Source: Acidobacteriaceae bacterium (lineage in GTDB: Bacteria > Acidobacteriota > Terriglobia > Terriglobales > Acidobacteriaceae). From it: 64,000 nucleotides of DNA. Every line of letters starts with the position of its first letter. Position 1 is the stretch's first letter. A program made the position numbers and the translations under genes. The DNA lies in assembly GCA_003134435.1 (NCBI GenBank), contig PLBE01000062.1:32645-96644 (forward strand), read 5' to 3'. Of this stretch, positions 44,862 through 53,993 are shown piece after piece. The notes under the pieces are model-generated. The model saw only the letters and a list, made by a program, of their open reading frames with translations. It had not been told where the DNA came from and did no database searches.

Positions 44862-46409
44862 CTAACCCTGGGAGGAATGCAACACCCGGAAGGTGCTGCC
44901 TCCGTTCGAAAATACCAGCACCAGTGCATCCTGACCGCTTGGCACGCTGGACAACGCCTGCGCCACATCCGATGCGGATTTCACGGGGCGACGGTTCACT
45001 TCCATGATGACGTCCCCACGCTGCAAACCCGCGTTGTCGGCGGGACTGCCGGGCTGGACATCCTCGACCACCGCGCCGTGGACCGATTTTTCTCCCAGCC
45101 CCTGCGGCTCTATTTCATTGCGCAATTCCGGGGTCAGGTCGGCGAGGCGCAGGCCCCAGCGGCCTTTTCCGTGTTCGTTTTCGGCGGTCTCTGCGCCCTT
45201 GCCACCCAGCGCTTCGAGCGTCACCGCGATGTTCGTCGGTTTGCTGTCGCGCACGACCTGCAGATGGATGGTGTCACCCGGGCGTTTTTGTCCGACCAGC
45301 ATTTGCAACTGGCCGGCGTCGATGACGGGCTTGCCATCGAGTGCGGTGATCACGTCTCCGGTTTGCAGACCCGCTTTAGCTCCGGGCGCGTCCGCTTGAA
45401 CCTCGCTGACCAGGGCTCCTTCCGCCTTGCTCATCTGGAAGAACTTCGCGTTGTCGGGAGTTACGTCGGCAATCTGAATCCCGATAAACGCGTGCGTAAC
45501 TTTACCGTCGCGAATCAGGGTCTCGACCGTGGGTTGGACAATCTGCGTGGGAATCGCAAATCCCATCCCTGAGAATGACCCCGAGGATGAAATCAGGAAG
45601 GTGTTGATGCCGATGAGTTCGCCGCGCGCGTCCACCAGCGCTCCGCCCGAGTTTCCGGGATTGATGGCGGCATCGGTCTGAATAAACTCACCCGGCTTGC
45701 GGCGATCGCTCGCGTCGGGATTGGGGCGGTTGAGGGCGCTGATGATGCCGCGCGTCACCGTAAACCGAAAACCGTAGGGATTCCCGAACGCCAGCACCGT
45801 CTGGCCCGAATGGAGGCTGGCCGAGTCGCCCCAGGGCACGCTGGGCAGGTTCGTGCCATTGACCTTGATCACGGCGAGATCGGTGAGAGGATCCGCGCCA
45901 ATCAGCTTTGCCGGCAAGACTTCCCGGTTGCTCATGGTGACTCGAATATCGACCGCTCCGTCGATCACGTGGTTGTTGGTCACGATGTAGCCATCGGGAG
46001 AAATGATGACGCCGCTGCCCAGACCGTGTTCCATGCGGTTCTGAGGCTGCATTGGAATGTTGAACTGGCGTCCGAAAGGATTACCCGGACCAAAAAACTG
46101 CTGCATGTCGGGCATCCCTTCCATGCCGCCCTGCTGCGCGTTAGACTTCGATACGACGGTGACGTTCACCACCGCCGGGGTCACGCGTGCCGCCAGTGTT
46201 TCCATGGCACGATCAAGAGTGAGTAATGCCGAGACGCTGTTGTCATCGAGCGCGGCCGCGGCTGGAGCCGCAGTCGCCGCTCTTGCCGACTTAGTGAAAT
46301 TGACGGTCGCCACCGATCCAACTGCCACGACCGCAATCAGAGCCACCGCCAGACGCCGCGTGATCGCCGCTTGGCAACGTGCTTTACAAGTTTCTAGCCA
46401 CATCTTCAT
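44862..46409 (-). CDS. htrA: Periplasmic Do-type serine protease with two PDZ domains
   Basis: HtrA/DegP-like protease-chaperone (515 residues). An N-terminal helix (RRLAVALIAVVAVGSVATV) exports or anchors it. The catalytic triad is His in YIVTNNHVID, Asp in PLTDLAVIKV and Ser in INPGNSGGALVD. Two PDZ domains follow (about 305-400 and 415-510: GLQTGDVITALDGKPV and GLQRGDVIMEVNRRPV). An AGGAG box lies about 9 bases before the ATG. A dyad shared with the blaI promoter lies 33-50 bases upstream, linking it to the adjacent BlaI-M56 pair. It should degrade misfolded envelope proteins. Confidence 0.93.
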   Translation of the reverse strand: MKMWLETCKARCQAAITRRLAVALIAVVAVGSVATVNFTKSARAATAAPAAAALDDNSVSALLTLDRAMETLAARVTPAVVNVTVVSKSNAQQGGMEGMPDMQQFFGPGNPFGRQFNIPMQPQNRMEHGLGSGVIISPDGYIVTNNHVIDGAVDIRVTMSNREVLPAKLIGADPLTDLAVIKVNGTNLPSVPWGDSASLHSGQTVLAFGNPYGFRFTVTRGIISALNRPNPDASDRRKPGEFIQTDAAINPGNSGGALVDARGELIGINTFLISSSGSFSGMGFAIPTQIVQPTVETLIRDGKVTHAFIGIQIADVTPDNAKFFQMSKAEGALVSEVQADAPGAKAGLQTGDVITALDGKPVIDAGQLQMLVGQKRPGDTIHLQVVRDSKPTNIAVTLEALGGKGAETAENEHGKGRWGLRLADLTPELRNEIEPQGLGEKSVHGAVVEDVQPGSPADNAGLQRGDVIMEVNRRPVKSASDVAQALSSVPSGQDALVLVFSNGGSTFRVLHSSQG

Positions 46410-46441
46410 TTTCGTTTCTCCTCATGGAATCGAACTATTTG

Positions 46442-46459
46442 CAACTAATAATCTAGTTG
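46442..46459 (-). promoter_or_regulatory. BlaI-like operator upstream of htrA
   Basis: CAACTA-ATAATC-TAGTTG, a perfect 6-bp dyad with a 6-base spacer, 33-50 bases before the htrA start. It matches the blaI-promoter dyad in both arms except one outer base, and shares the spacer length. Confidence 0.6.
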
Positions 46460-46484
46460 TTATTCTCAAAAAAATTTGCTGCCA

Positions 46485-48032
46485 CTAAATCTTGCTGGCC
46501 ACCGGAACTCTCGCCAGACGTTCACGGACGGGGCTCAGCAACATCACTTGCCATACCTGGACGCTCCACACCGACGAATTCGCAGTCGTGTATTCGGTAG
46601 CCTCGACAAAGAGCAAGGTTCGAAACTGGGGCGCGCTTTGCAGGTTTGAGCCAGCGTCAGTGGTGCCAGCGTCAACCATCCGGCCGGCGGTTGGCGGCGC
46701 ATTCCACCGCGCGTTAACCACCGGCGGAGGCGTCAACCGGCTTGTGGCTGCGGCATGACGATGAGCCTCTGCGATGGCGTCCGAATGTATCGCGGCCCGA
46801 CTCCAGGCTGTTCGAAGCGATGCCAAACGAGGATGGGGTTGTCTTCCTTCCGGCTGGACCGTAGCGACGCCCGATCGTCCGTTCGCAGGCACTACGGTTG
46901 CCGTCTGCACACTCTTGGAACTGCGAAGGGACGGGCCGTGATCAAATGCGACCCACTGCGGCGCGTGCGGCAACGCCAGGAGACAAATGACGGAGAAGGC
47001 GCCAGCCATGCCGAGAGCGGGCTTCCAGACTCGCGCGGCTGCGGGCCGGTTGCGATCGAGAATGCGCGCTAGCCGCAGCGCAGCTTCCCCAGCCCGATTG
47101 ACGGCCGCGTGAGCCATCGACCAGGGAGGTTGCCCTAAGCGGTGCGCCAGGTTCTTCTCTAGCAGCGACACCAGGCAAGCTGCGTAGCCGTGAGGGTTCG
47201 CGGTTTCGGCCAGAACAGCATCGTCGCAAGCCATCTCGCGCTCCACCGACAGGCGGCTTTCAATCCACCAGACCGCGGGATGAAAGAAGAAAAGAGCGCC
47301 CACGATTTTCTGAAACAGGTTTGTCCAGTCATCCCAGCGCCGCAGGTGCGCCAATTCATGCAGAAGAACGACGTTGAGGTTGGCAGGCTCCAATTCACGC
47401 AACGCCCAGGCGGGCAGAACAATTGTCCGGTGAAAAAAGCCAATGGCAGCGGGGACGCGTACCGACTCCGAGGTTGCGATTGTGACTGCGGTGGACGCGC
47501 CGGTCGCGGCCATCGTTTTTTGTATCGTTTCCCGCACCGCGGGGTCGAGACTGGCTATCACGACCGGAGTGCAATTTCGGCGCAGATCACGCAGACGCCA
47601 CAGTCCGACGGCCAAACGCAACAGCGCCACACCCGCGCCCAGAGCCCACGCGACGAAAACGAAGAGTCCCCAAACAGCGGGAATTGCGAAGGCCGGACGC
47701 AGGCTCGACCATGATTCGAACCATGACGAGGCGAACCATGACGACGCGAACCATGACCCGGCCGACCCGGCTGACTCCCTCGCGGCAACAAAGGATGAGA
47801 TTCCCGGCAGAGCGAAGGCACGCACTTGACCTGCGCCGCCGAGCAACGGAAGCGCAGCCACTGTCAGCAAGCCCGTGAACCAGACGGCAAACCGGGTTCC
47901 CGCATTCTGCCTGGGCAACACCCGCAACAAGGCCCAGGCAAAAATCGCGACCAGCAACCCTTCCGGCAGCGGGTTGAGAATTCGCTCGACCGCGATCTGC
48001 GCCACGGTCTCGGCTGCGGGAAGCCAAGTCAT
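46485..48032 (-). CDS. BlaR1-like M56 family membrane metallopeptidase
   Basis: A 515-residue membrane zinc protease of the M56/BlaR1 family. Four predicted helices surround a cytoplasmic protease segment with the zinc motif VVLLHELAHLRRWDD and the downstream VEREMACDDAVL. The C-terminal part (from about residue 340) follows a helix (PALGMAGAFSVICLLAL) and is likely periplasmic; it has no penicillin-binding-type SxxK/KTG domain, so it is not a beta-lactam sensor. The first extracytoplasmic loop has a triple WFASS repeat. Activation should lead to cleavage of the BlaI-type repressor encoded just upstream; the start overlaps blaI by four bases. The signal is unknown. Confidence 0.88.
   Translation of the reverse strand: MTWLPAAETVAQIAVERILNPLPEGLLVAIFAWALLRVLPRQNAGTRFAVWFTGLLTVAALPLLGGAGQVRAFALPGISSFVAARESAGSAGSWFASSWFASSWFESWSSLRPAFAIPAVWGLFVFVAWALGAGVALLRLAVGLWRLRDLRRNCTPVVIASLDPAVRETIQKTMAATGASTAVTIATSESVRVPAAIGFFHRTIVLPAWALRELEPANLNVVLLHELAHLRRWDDWTNLFQKIVGALFFFHPAVWWIESRLSVEREMACDDAVLAETANPHGYAACLVSLLEKNLAHRLGQPPWSMAHAAVNRAGEAALRLARILDRNRPAAARVWKPALGMAGAFSVICLLALPHAPQWVAFDHGPSLRSSKSVQTATVVPANGRSGVATVQPEGRQPHPRLASLRTAWSRAAIHSDAIAEAHRHAAATSRLTPPPVVNARWNAPPTAGRMVDAGTTDAGSNLQSAPQFRTLLFVEATEYTTANSSVWSVQVWQVMLLSPVRERLARVPVASKI
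47717..47761 (-). repeat. Three 15-base tandem repeats in the M56 gene
   Basis: CGAACCATGA recurs at 47717, 47732 and 47747, each followed by five variable bases. The units encode the WFASS-WFASS-WFES pentads in an extracytoplasmic loop. Confidence 0.8.
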
Positions 48033-48514
48033 TTCGACCCGCTCCCGTCTCTGAGCCGGGCCGCGTTGCTTGAGACCTTATCTTGATTTTGCAGAACCTT
48101 ATCTTGCTTTTGATCTTGCAGGATTGCAACCTTGGGATCCGCGTTCAGAACAAGCATCTGCCGGAGGCGACCGATTTCCTCCGGCTCGATGCCCTGGTCC
48201 TCAAGGAGGTTTAAGACCAGTTGCTCGTGAGAGTTCTTGAAAAATCGGCTCACAAGATGTCGGATTTCCGAGCGCGTTGCTTCCACCTTTCCCACCAGCG
48301 GCGTATATACGTGTGCCCGTCCATCCTTTAAGTGTTTCAGATATCCCTTGCGCTCCAGAACGCGAATCGTGGTGAGCACGGAATTGTAGGCAAGCGCAGG
48401 CTTTTCGCTAATCGAATCAAGCACTTGCTGGACCGTACCCGAGCCTTTGCCCCAGAGCACATTCATGATCCGCAGCTCGGCTTCGGTCAAAGTTCCCGAC
48501 TGTCTCGGCGGCAC
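48029..48514 (-). CDS. BlaI/MecI/CopY-family transcriptional repressor
   Basis: A 161-residue winged-helix repressor. The DNA-binding part is LTEAELRIMNVLWGKGSGTVQQVLDSISEKPALAYNSVLTTIRVLERKGYLKHLKDGRAHVYTPL; the C-terminal region (SEIRHLVSRFFKNSHEQLVLNLLED) forms the dimer and bears the region cut by M56 proteases. A polar Gln/Lys/Asp-rich tail (QDQKQDKVLQNQDKV) is extra. Start GTG, with AGGAGG 7 bases upstream. A dyad 43-60 bases before the start suggests autorepression. Confidence 0.9.
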   Translation of the reverse strand: MPPRQSGTLTEAELRIMNVLWGKGSGTVQQVLDSISEKPALAYNSVLTTIRVLERKGYLKHLKDGRAHVYTPLVGKVEATRSEIRHLVSRFFKNSHEQLVLNLLEDQGIEPEEIGRLRQMLVLNADPKVAILQDQKQDKVLQNQDKVSSNAARLRDGSGSK

Positions 48515-48556
48515 CGCTCGTCCTCCTGCACCTTAGACGCGCCCCGCGTCAAAAGG

Positions 48557-48574
48557 TAACTAATTGTTTAGTTG
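48557..48574 (-). promoter_or_regulatory. BlaI-like operator upstream of blaI
   Basis: TAACTA-ATTGTT-TAGTTG on the plus strand: 5-bp perfect inner arms AACTA/TAGTT with a 6-base spacer. It is 43-60 bases upstream of the repressor start and nearly identical in form to the site before htrA. Confidence 0.6.
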
Positions 48575-48624
48575 CAAGCGGGCACTGGCGAGTTGCATGC
48601 GGAATTGGCAGGTCCCACAGGACG

Positions 48625-49956
48625 CTAGTGGAACCCCACCGCCGTCATGGCCGCGACCGCCTCCGGGTTCTTCATGAAGGTGTTCCAGACGAAGGCACTG
48701 CGCTGGTTCTCGGCCATGAGCATCGTGATGCCGAGATCGATCCCGATCACATCGGTGTCGTACCAGCCGGTAAGGGGGTTGAACGCGTCCACGAAACTGT
48801 AGCGCTGCCAAGCGTTGGGAAAACTGCTCTGGAAGTTGCGCAGCGCGGCAATGCAGTCGGGAGACAAAAACGGAAGGGATCCTCCGGCTGCGCAAGGAAC
48901 GATCGACCCGTCAATGGGCCCGATGGTCGGAGGTCCGCCCCAGACGACATAGCCGTTTACCGAGTCCGACGCGGTCATTCCCCATACGTTGTCCGAGTAA
49001 TCGGAGAACTGACCGGCGAGCGACAAGCAGAACAGTTTGTGGGCCTGGGTCGCGGTGATGGAGTTATTAAAGTAGTTGGCGTAGGCGTCCTGCTGGGAGC
49101 GAAAATCAAACCAGGCATGAGAGTACTGATGGATAAAGAGAGGGGCGTAGAGATTCGTGATGTAGGTCAATCCCTGATAAGTCAAGGTCGGGCGAGCGAA
49201 GGCCTGCCATGCGCTGGCCGGGACCGGGTTCACGGGCGCGCCGATGGCCAGCAGGTATAGCATCATCAGTTCCGAGTAGGTATCCCAGCGCGTAGTGATG
49301 AATCCATTCTCTGGAGTCCATCCCATGGAAAAGGTGGTTCCACCGTTCAGCATCCAGGGCCAGTTGATGCGCTGATAAAGCTGCGTGGCCAGATCGACGA
49401 TTTGCTGGTCCTGAAAATGCTGGCGGCAGGTAAGCACGCCGCAGAGCAGGATGGCGGTATCGATGGAAGAAACCTCGGACCCGCTTGCCCTCTGGCCGGT
49501 GTTCATATCCACGAAGTGGTAGAAGAAGCCGTTCTGATTCGGCATCTGGCTGAGCAGAAAATTCAACGTTGTCTGAACCCGCGCCACGATGCTGGCGCTT
49601 GCCATGTAGCCGCGCTGGTCCGCGATGCACAGAGCGGTGAGTCCAAAGCCCGTGGCTGAAATGCTGGAGAGGGTTCGACTGTCATTGCCCGCGGCGAAGG
49701 CTCGATCCTTGACCTGGCCCGTGGTGACACTGGCCTGTTCCCAGAAATAGAGAAAGATGGCGCGTTCGATTTCATCCAGAAATTGATCGTCGGTCAGCGG
49801 CGGGGGGCCGAGATTGGTGCTGGTCTTAGACCCTCCGCAGGACGTGCTCAAGACCGCCAGGTTCAGCAGGGGCGATAGCAGCATCGTCTTACCCAGTCGG
49901 GCAAGTAGGTCCCGTCGACTGATGGGCCGGTTTGGGGTAGGACGGTTCATGAACAT
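48625..49956 (-). CDS. Tat lipoprotein glucoamylase-like (GH144-type) glycosidase
   Basis: A 443-residue exported enzyme of the glucoamylase-like (alpha/alpha barrel) family that includes GH144 endo-beta-1,2-glucanases. A Tat motif (ISRRDLLARLG, residues 12-22) is followed by a hydrophobic stretch and a lipobox with Cys at about residue 40 (LSTSCGG), so it is probably a lipoprotein. Family blocks: FLYFWEQASVTTGQVKDRA, SSISATGFGLTALCIADQRG, FFYHFVDMNTGQRASGSEVSSIDTAILL and HQYSHAWFDFRS. It follows the GH39-like gene by 73 bases and may be co-transcribed. Beta-1,2-glucan is the best guess for substrate, not proven. Confidence 0.78.
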   Translation of the reverse strand: MFMNRPTPNRPISRRDLLARLGKTMLLSPLLNLAVLSTSCGGSKTSTNLGPPPLTDDQFLDEIERAIFLYFWEQASVTTGQVKDRAFAAGNDSRTLSSISATGFGLTALCIADQRGYMASASIVARVQTTLNFLLSQMPNQNGFFYHFVDMNTGQRASGSEVSSIDTAILLCGVLTCRQHFQDQQIVDLATQLYQRINWPWMLNGGTTFSMGWTPENGFITTRWDTYSELMMLYLLAIGAPVNPVPASAWQAFARPTLTYQGLTYITNLYAPLFIHQYSHAWFDFRSQQDAYANYFNNSITATQAHKLFCLSLAGQFSDYSDNVWGMTASDSVNGYVVWGGPPTIGPIDGSIVPCAAGGSLPFLSPDCIAALRNFQSSFPNAWQRYSFVDAFNPLTGWYDTDVIGIDLGITMLMAENQRSAFVWNTFMKNPEAVAAMTAVGFH

Positions 49957-50029
49957 GATGGCCGAAGCATCACCAGAGGTTGCGATACAGTTTCCCGCGT
50001 TGGTTGCGGATTGGACAACGCCGCAGCGG

Positions 50030-51583
50030 CTACTTTACCTCGATCACCGCGAGTTCATCGGGAGCCAGGTCGAGGGTCAAGTCGCCGGCCGTCAAGTCGC
50101 GGATTTCCGGGGTGGGCAACTGCGCAGCCAGCTGCAAGGCCTGGAGCTGATCGGCCGTCGGATCGCGTGGCTCTCCCATTTTCTCGTAGGCCGGATGCAC
50201 GTCGCCATGGTCGCGGTCCAGACGCCAAATGTAAGCCCGTCGATTCGCGCCGAGATGTTCAAAGCGCAGATGAATGGTCCGGGAAGCGCCCGACTTGCCG
50301 GGAATTTGTTCGGGGACAATTGGATCTGGATCAATCAGGTTCCAGGCGGCGACGACCAGCGAGCCGTCTTTTCGGCGAGTCGCAAGGACGGAGTTGGAAT
50401 CCGCGGAAATTCGTTCGTCGCCTAAACGATGCAGCAGCTTGAAAGCATTGAAAGCGGGCTTCGGAATGCCGCCGGCCGCGATCAGGCCAAAGCCGCCATA
50501 GAACGGCTCTTTCACCACGCCTTGCTCTTCGAATACATCGGAAAAGGTCCAGTACGACATCGCGTCGACCAGTCCGTCGCATTGCCGGATGGTGTCCGCC
50601 ATCCACGGACCCATATAGACCGAGTCGGTAACGGCTGGCTGGTTGGAGTAGCTGGCGTTGTACTCGGTCCAGATAAGTGGCAACTGCGGCATGGACGACG
50701 TACGGATTTGATCGTGAACCTTTTTCACGGCGCGACACACCATCTGATCGCGCGGGATGTTCTCGTCGGTGGCAAAAACATCCTGAGCGCGGTCGTTGCC
50801 GTAAACGTGCGAAGAGACGAAATCGACGGGCACCTTGTTTTCAGCGCAATGCCGAATGAAAGCATCGGCCCACGCAGCCTGCGCGGTGGCGGGTCCGCCG
50901 ACGCGAAGGCGCGGGCTCACTTGCTTCAGAGCGCGAGCGGTGTGATCGTAAAGCTCCCAGTAAGTAGCCTGTCGCGGCTCGCCCGCCCAGAAATCAAGGT
51001 TCGGTTCGTTCCAGACCTCAAAGTACCACCGCGAAACCTCGTCAATGCCGTAGCGATCGACCAGATGTCTGCTGAACTGCGTGACGAGGTCATCCCATTT
51101 ATTCCAGTCTTTGGGCGGAGCGACGTTCTGCTTGTACCAGAAGGCATGGAGCGCTTCTCGAGCCGCCAATTTCTTCGGCATGAAGCTCAGTTCGACGAAT
51201 GGACGGACACCGTTGGCAAGCAGCCCATCATAGATTTGGTCGACATAAGAAAAGTTATAGACCGGATGGCCCTGCGCATCTTCGTCGTAAACCCCAACCT
51301 CATCGTGGAAGATGGCATGGAAGCGCACATATTCGAAGCCAGTGATCTGTTTTACTTCGCGAAGATCGTTCCGGTAGCTCTCGCGCAAGCTCAGGATGGC
51401 GCGTCCGGAGCCAAACATTTTCTCCCAAACATGGGGGAAAGGTTGAGCCGGGGCAGAGGCAGAGGCATCGATCGCCACCGCGCGGTCGTCCTGGGGACGG
51501 TTCCCGGTCTGAGCGGCCGTCCAGGGCTGCAACAACGTCGCGCTAAGAATCGTGAGGAGGGCGAGTCGGCTGGCGATCTTCAT
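50030..51583 (-). CDS. Secreted GH39-like beta-xylosidase/glycosidase
   Basis: A 517-residue secreted glycosidase with a (beta/alpha)8 barrel and C-terminal beta domain, GH39-like. Signal peptide: MKIASRLALLTILSATLLQPWTAAQ. The acid/base Glu is in YFEVWNEPNLDFW and the nucleophile Glu in PLIWTEYNASY; FVSSHVYGND is also conserved. GH39 enzymes act on beta-xylosides or alpha-iduronides; beta-xylosidase is the likely activity. The start is ATG 51583 with AGGA upstream; the frame extends to 51664 without need. A palindrome 169-188 bases upstream links it to the LacI regulon. Confidence 0.85.
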   Translation of the reverse strand: MKIASRLALLTILSATLLQPWTAAQTGNRPQDDRAVAIDASASAPAQPFPHVWEKMFGSGRAILSLRESYRNDLREVKQITGFEYVRFHAIFHDEVGVYDEDAQGHPVYNFSYVDQIYDGLLANGVRPFVELSFMPKKLAAREALHAFWYKQNVAPPKDWNKWDDLVTQFSRHLVDRYGIDEVSRWYFEVWNEPNLDFWAGEPRQATYWELYDHTARALKQVSPRLRVGGPATAQAAWADAFIRHCAENKVPVDFVSSHVYGNDRAQDVFATDENIPRDQMVCRAVKKVHDQIRTSSMPQLPLIWTEYNASYSNQPAVTDSVYMGPWMADTIRQCDGLVDAMSYWTFSDVFEEQGVVKEPFYGGFGLIAAGGIPKPAFNAFKLLHRLGDERISADSNSVLATRRKDGSLVVAAWNLIDPDPIVPEQIPGKSGASRTIHLRFEHLGANRRAYIWRLDRDHGDVHPAYEKMGEPRDPTADQLQALQLAAQLPTPEIRDLTAGDLTLDLAPDELAVIEVK

Positions 51584-51751
51584 TCGAGCGATCCTGACGG
51601 GTAGCGGGTTCTTATTACTATTACTTGATCGATCCAGCGGTTCTGATCGAACTGCCTGGAGCATCGGACAACCACCAAGCTCCTGGAAAAAACCGCATCA
51701 ACGGCGTGACCTTGAGTTTGCAGACGGCAACTAAGAATTGCACTAAAGGCA

Positions 51752-51771
51752 TAACTAAATCGCTTTAGTTA
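51752..51771 (-). promoter_or_regulatory. LacI-type palindrome upstream of the GH39 gene
   Basis: TAACTAAATCGCTTTAGTTA: eight perfectly paired bases each side of a 4-base centre containing CG, the geometry of LacI-family operators. It lies between the SSS transporter stop and the GH39 start. Confidence 0.65.
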
Positions 51772-51843
51772 AGCAAAGACGGGTATAGCATGGCATCCTG
51801 GAACAAGTCAAGCCAGCGTAAGGGCGCGGCGCAAGGCCTGCGG

Positions 51844-53757
51844 CTAGTGTGACGCCACGATTGGTTGGGGCGCGGCCTGAACCTTGGTGCCGTTGTCCGG
51901 GCCATTGTACAGGTTGATGTGTTCCAGCTCCTTGAGGTGGTCGTACCAGGTGAACTTGAGGATGAGTGAAGTCACGGCAACCACGGCAAACGTGATGGCG
52001 GCAGTCTGCAGTCTCCAAGTGACGATGTAAATGGGCAGGGCCACCAGGGCAATCTGCCATATCATCCCAATCGCGATGTTGAACATGTCGCGAAAGAAAT
52101 CCTTGTTCCGCTGAAATGACGGATCCTCCTGCTGCACCTTCCTGAGGATGGGCCCCCAGAATCCCCAGGGACGCACTCGCCGGTAGAAATCCTTGAGCAC
52201 TTCCTCATCTTCCGGCGCGGTCAGCCACGTACCCGCGAAACAACCGATAAGCGAGATCAGAAACACGATGCCAAACCCTACCGAAACTTCGAGGTTTAAC
52301 GAATGGGCGTGGGCGTAATTCTGCAAGGGCTCGACTTTCGCGATCAGCGTTGGAATGGTGAGGGCGGCGGTAATGCCCGACACCATCCCCCAGAAATAGC
52401 CATAGCCGTTGAAGCGCCACCAGTACCACTTCAGTACATTGGAAGCGGTGTACCCGCCCCACAACGAAGTCACGATCCAGATGACAACGTTATTCACGCT
52501 GGTCACGTACCAGCCCAGCAGAATGCCCAGCAGAACGACCACGAACGAACTCAGATAACTCAGCCGAACGTAGGTCTTGGGGCTGGCGTTGGGATTGATA
52601 AACCGCTTGTAAATGTCGTTCACAAAATAAGGCGGCGCGGCGTTCACGGTGGCGGCGAAGTTCGACATATACGCAGCCAACAATCCGGCAATCAGCACGC
52701 CGAGCAATCCGGCGGGCACGAACAGCGCCAGCGCCGAAGGAAGAATGCGCTCAAAATCCATGCTCGTCCCCATGCCGCGGATCTGGTCGCCGAAGAAAAC
52801 CAGCGCCAGGACAGTGAGCCCGGTAATTAGAAAGTAACGAGGGAAGGTCAGAACCACGTTGACCCAACCGCTCATCATCGAGGCTTCGCGCGGATTCTTA
52901 CAGGAAAGTACGCGCTGCATGTCATAGTTAGGGGCAGGCCCGGCGGCGCTGATCAGGATGCCTTTGAAGAGCAGCATCATGACGAAGAATCCGAAAAGGC
53001 CGTAGCCATCCTGGGCGATGCGCGCATTGGCGGACGGCACCAGATTGGACCAGTCCAGATTCAAGTGCCATCCAAAGAAGATGTTGCCCCAGCCCGGAGG
53101 CGTGAAGCGTTCGACCGTCCCCGGCGCGACCTTCATCATGGCGATTATGTTTAAAGATAACGAGTCCACCGAGAGGATGCAGAACTGCAATACCTCCGTG
53201 ATCACCACGCTGAACATGCCTCCCTTAATCACGTAAATGGCGGTCATCGCGATGAGCAGCAGGGCGTACTGGTTGACGCTCAGGTGCCAGGGCAGAAAGG
53301 TCGCGGCGAATTTGCCGATGCCCTTGAATCCGTAGGTGAAGAACCCAATGATGCTGATGAAGGCATAAATCACCACGATGATGTGGGACAGTTGCGCGCC
53401 TCGTCCCTTGCCGAATCGGGTCTGAATCCACTCCGCGCCAGTCATCACGTTCGAGCGCCGCAGCCAGGTCGACATATACACCATCAGGAATACCTGGTTG
53501 AAGGTTGGCCACAGCCACGGGATCCACACGCTCTTCACGCCGTAGACGAACATCCAATAGACCAGCAGCATGGTGCCGCTGATATCGAACATGCCCGAAG
53601 CGTTGGAGATGCCGAGGACGTACCAGGGCATGACGTTGCCGCCGAGGAAGTACGCCCTCATATCGCGCGAGGCGCGGTGCGATACCCAGTAGCCGATCCC
53701 TACCGAGAGGGCCAGGTAGGCAACGATGATGACGATGTCAATGAAGTGCAGGTTCAT
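51844..53757 (-). CDS. Sodium:solute symporter family transporter
   Basis: A 637-residue SSS-family carrier with about 14 helices. It opens IDIVIIVAYLALSVGIGYWVSHRASRDMRAYFLGGNVMPWYVLGIS, typical of the family; the GVLIAGLLAAYMSNFAATVNAAPPYFVNDIYKRF stretch carries the sodium-site helix pattern. Unlike short family members it has a cytoplasmic loop (PEDEEVLKDFYRRVRPWGFWGPI) near the end, seen in glycan-locus SSS proteins. Sugar or oligosaccharide uptake is the likely role from the neighbours (GH39, GH94, GH130, epimerase). It is divergent from the GH94 gene, with a shared LacI-like palindrome between them. Confidence 0.88.
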   Translation of the reverse strand: MNLHFIDIVIIVAYLALSVGIGYWVSHRASRDMRAYFLGGNVMPWYVLGISNASGMFDISGTMLLVYWMFVYGVKSVWIPWLWPTFNQVFLMVYMSTWLRRSNVMTGAEWIQTRFGKGRGAQLSHIIVVIYAFISIIGFFTYGFKGIGKFAATFLPWHLSVNQYALLLIAMTAIYVIKGGMFSVVITEVLQFCILSVDSLSLNIIAMMKVAPGTVERFTPPGWGNIFFGWHLNLDWSNLVPSANARIAQDGYGLFGFFVMMLLFKGILISAAGPAPNYDMQRVLSCKNPREASMMSGWVNVVLTFPRYFLITGLTVLALVFFGDQIRGMGTSMDFERILPSALALFVPAGLLGVLIAGLLAAYMSNFAATVNAAPPYFVNDIYKRFINPNASPKTYVRLSYLSSFVVVLLGILLGWYVTSVNNVVIWIVTSLWGGYTASNVLKWYWWRFNGYGYFWGMVSGITAALTIPTLIAKVEPLQNYAHAHSLNLEVSVGFGIVFLISLIGCFAGTWLTAPEDEEVLKDFYRRVRPWGFWGPILRKVQQEDPSFQRNKDFFRDMFNIAIGMIWQIALVALPIYIVTWRLQTAAITFAVVAVTSLILKFTWYDHLKELEHINLYNGPDNGTKVQAAPQPIVASH

Positions 53758-53928
53758 GGTAGACCTCGGTTGCGGCGGCCTGCCGCGGAAAGCTCGTTGC
53801 CCGGTTCTCTTCGATTGCGTTCTTTTCGATTACGCCGAAGGGCGTGACCGTGATCACAGCTCCGGCCGCGCGCCGACTTGCATTTTGCGGGCACGCATCA
53901 TGTCTACACCCGAAAGTTATTCAATGCC

Positions 53929-53950
53929 ACTAGAAAATCGTTATACTAGT
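53929..53950. promoter_or_regulatory. LacI-type palindrome between the SSS and GH94 genes
   Basis: ACTAG-N12-CTAGT, centred exactly on CG (53939-53940), with core AAATCGTTAT like the site before GH39. It lies 44-65 bases before the GH94 start; a -10-like TATACT (53942-53947) overlaps it, as expected for repression. Confidence 0.65.
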
Positions 53951-53993
53951 TTGTCTAACCGGTCCCCGGCATGCGCGCAACGGAGCCATCATC

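Noticed and set aside
51728..51745. CAACTA half-site resembling the BlaI operator
   Set aside because: Only one arm is present; the second arm is not inverted, so it is likely chance near the LacI-like palindrome.
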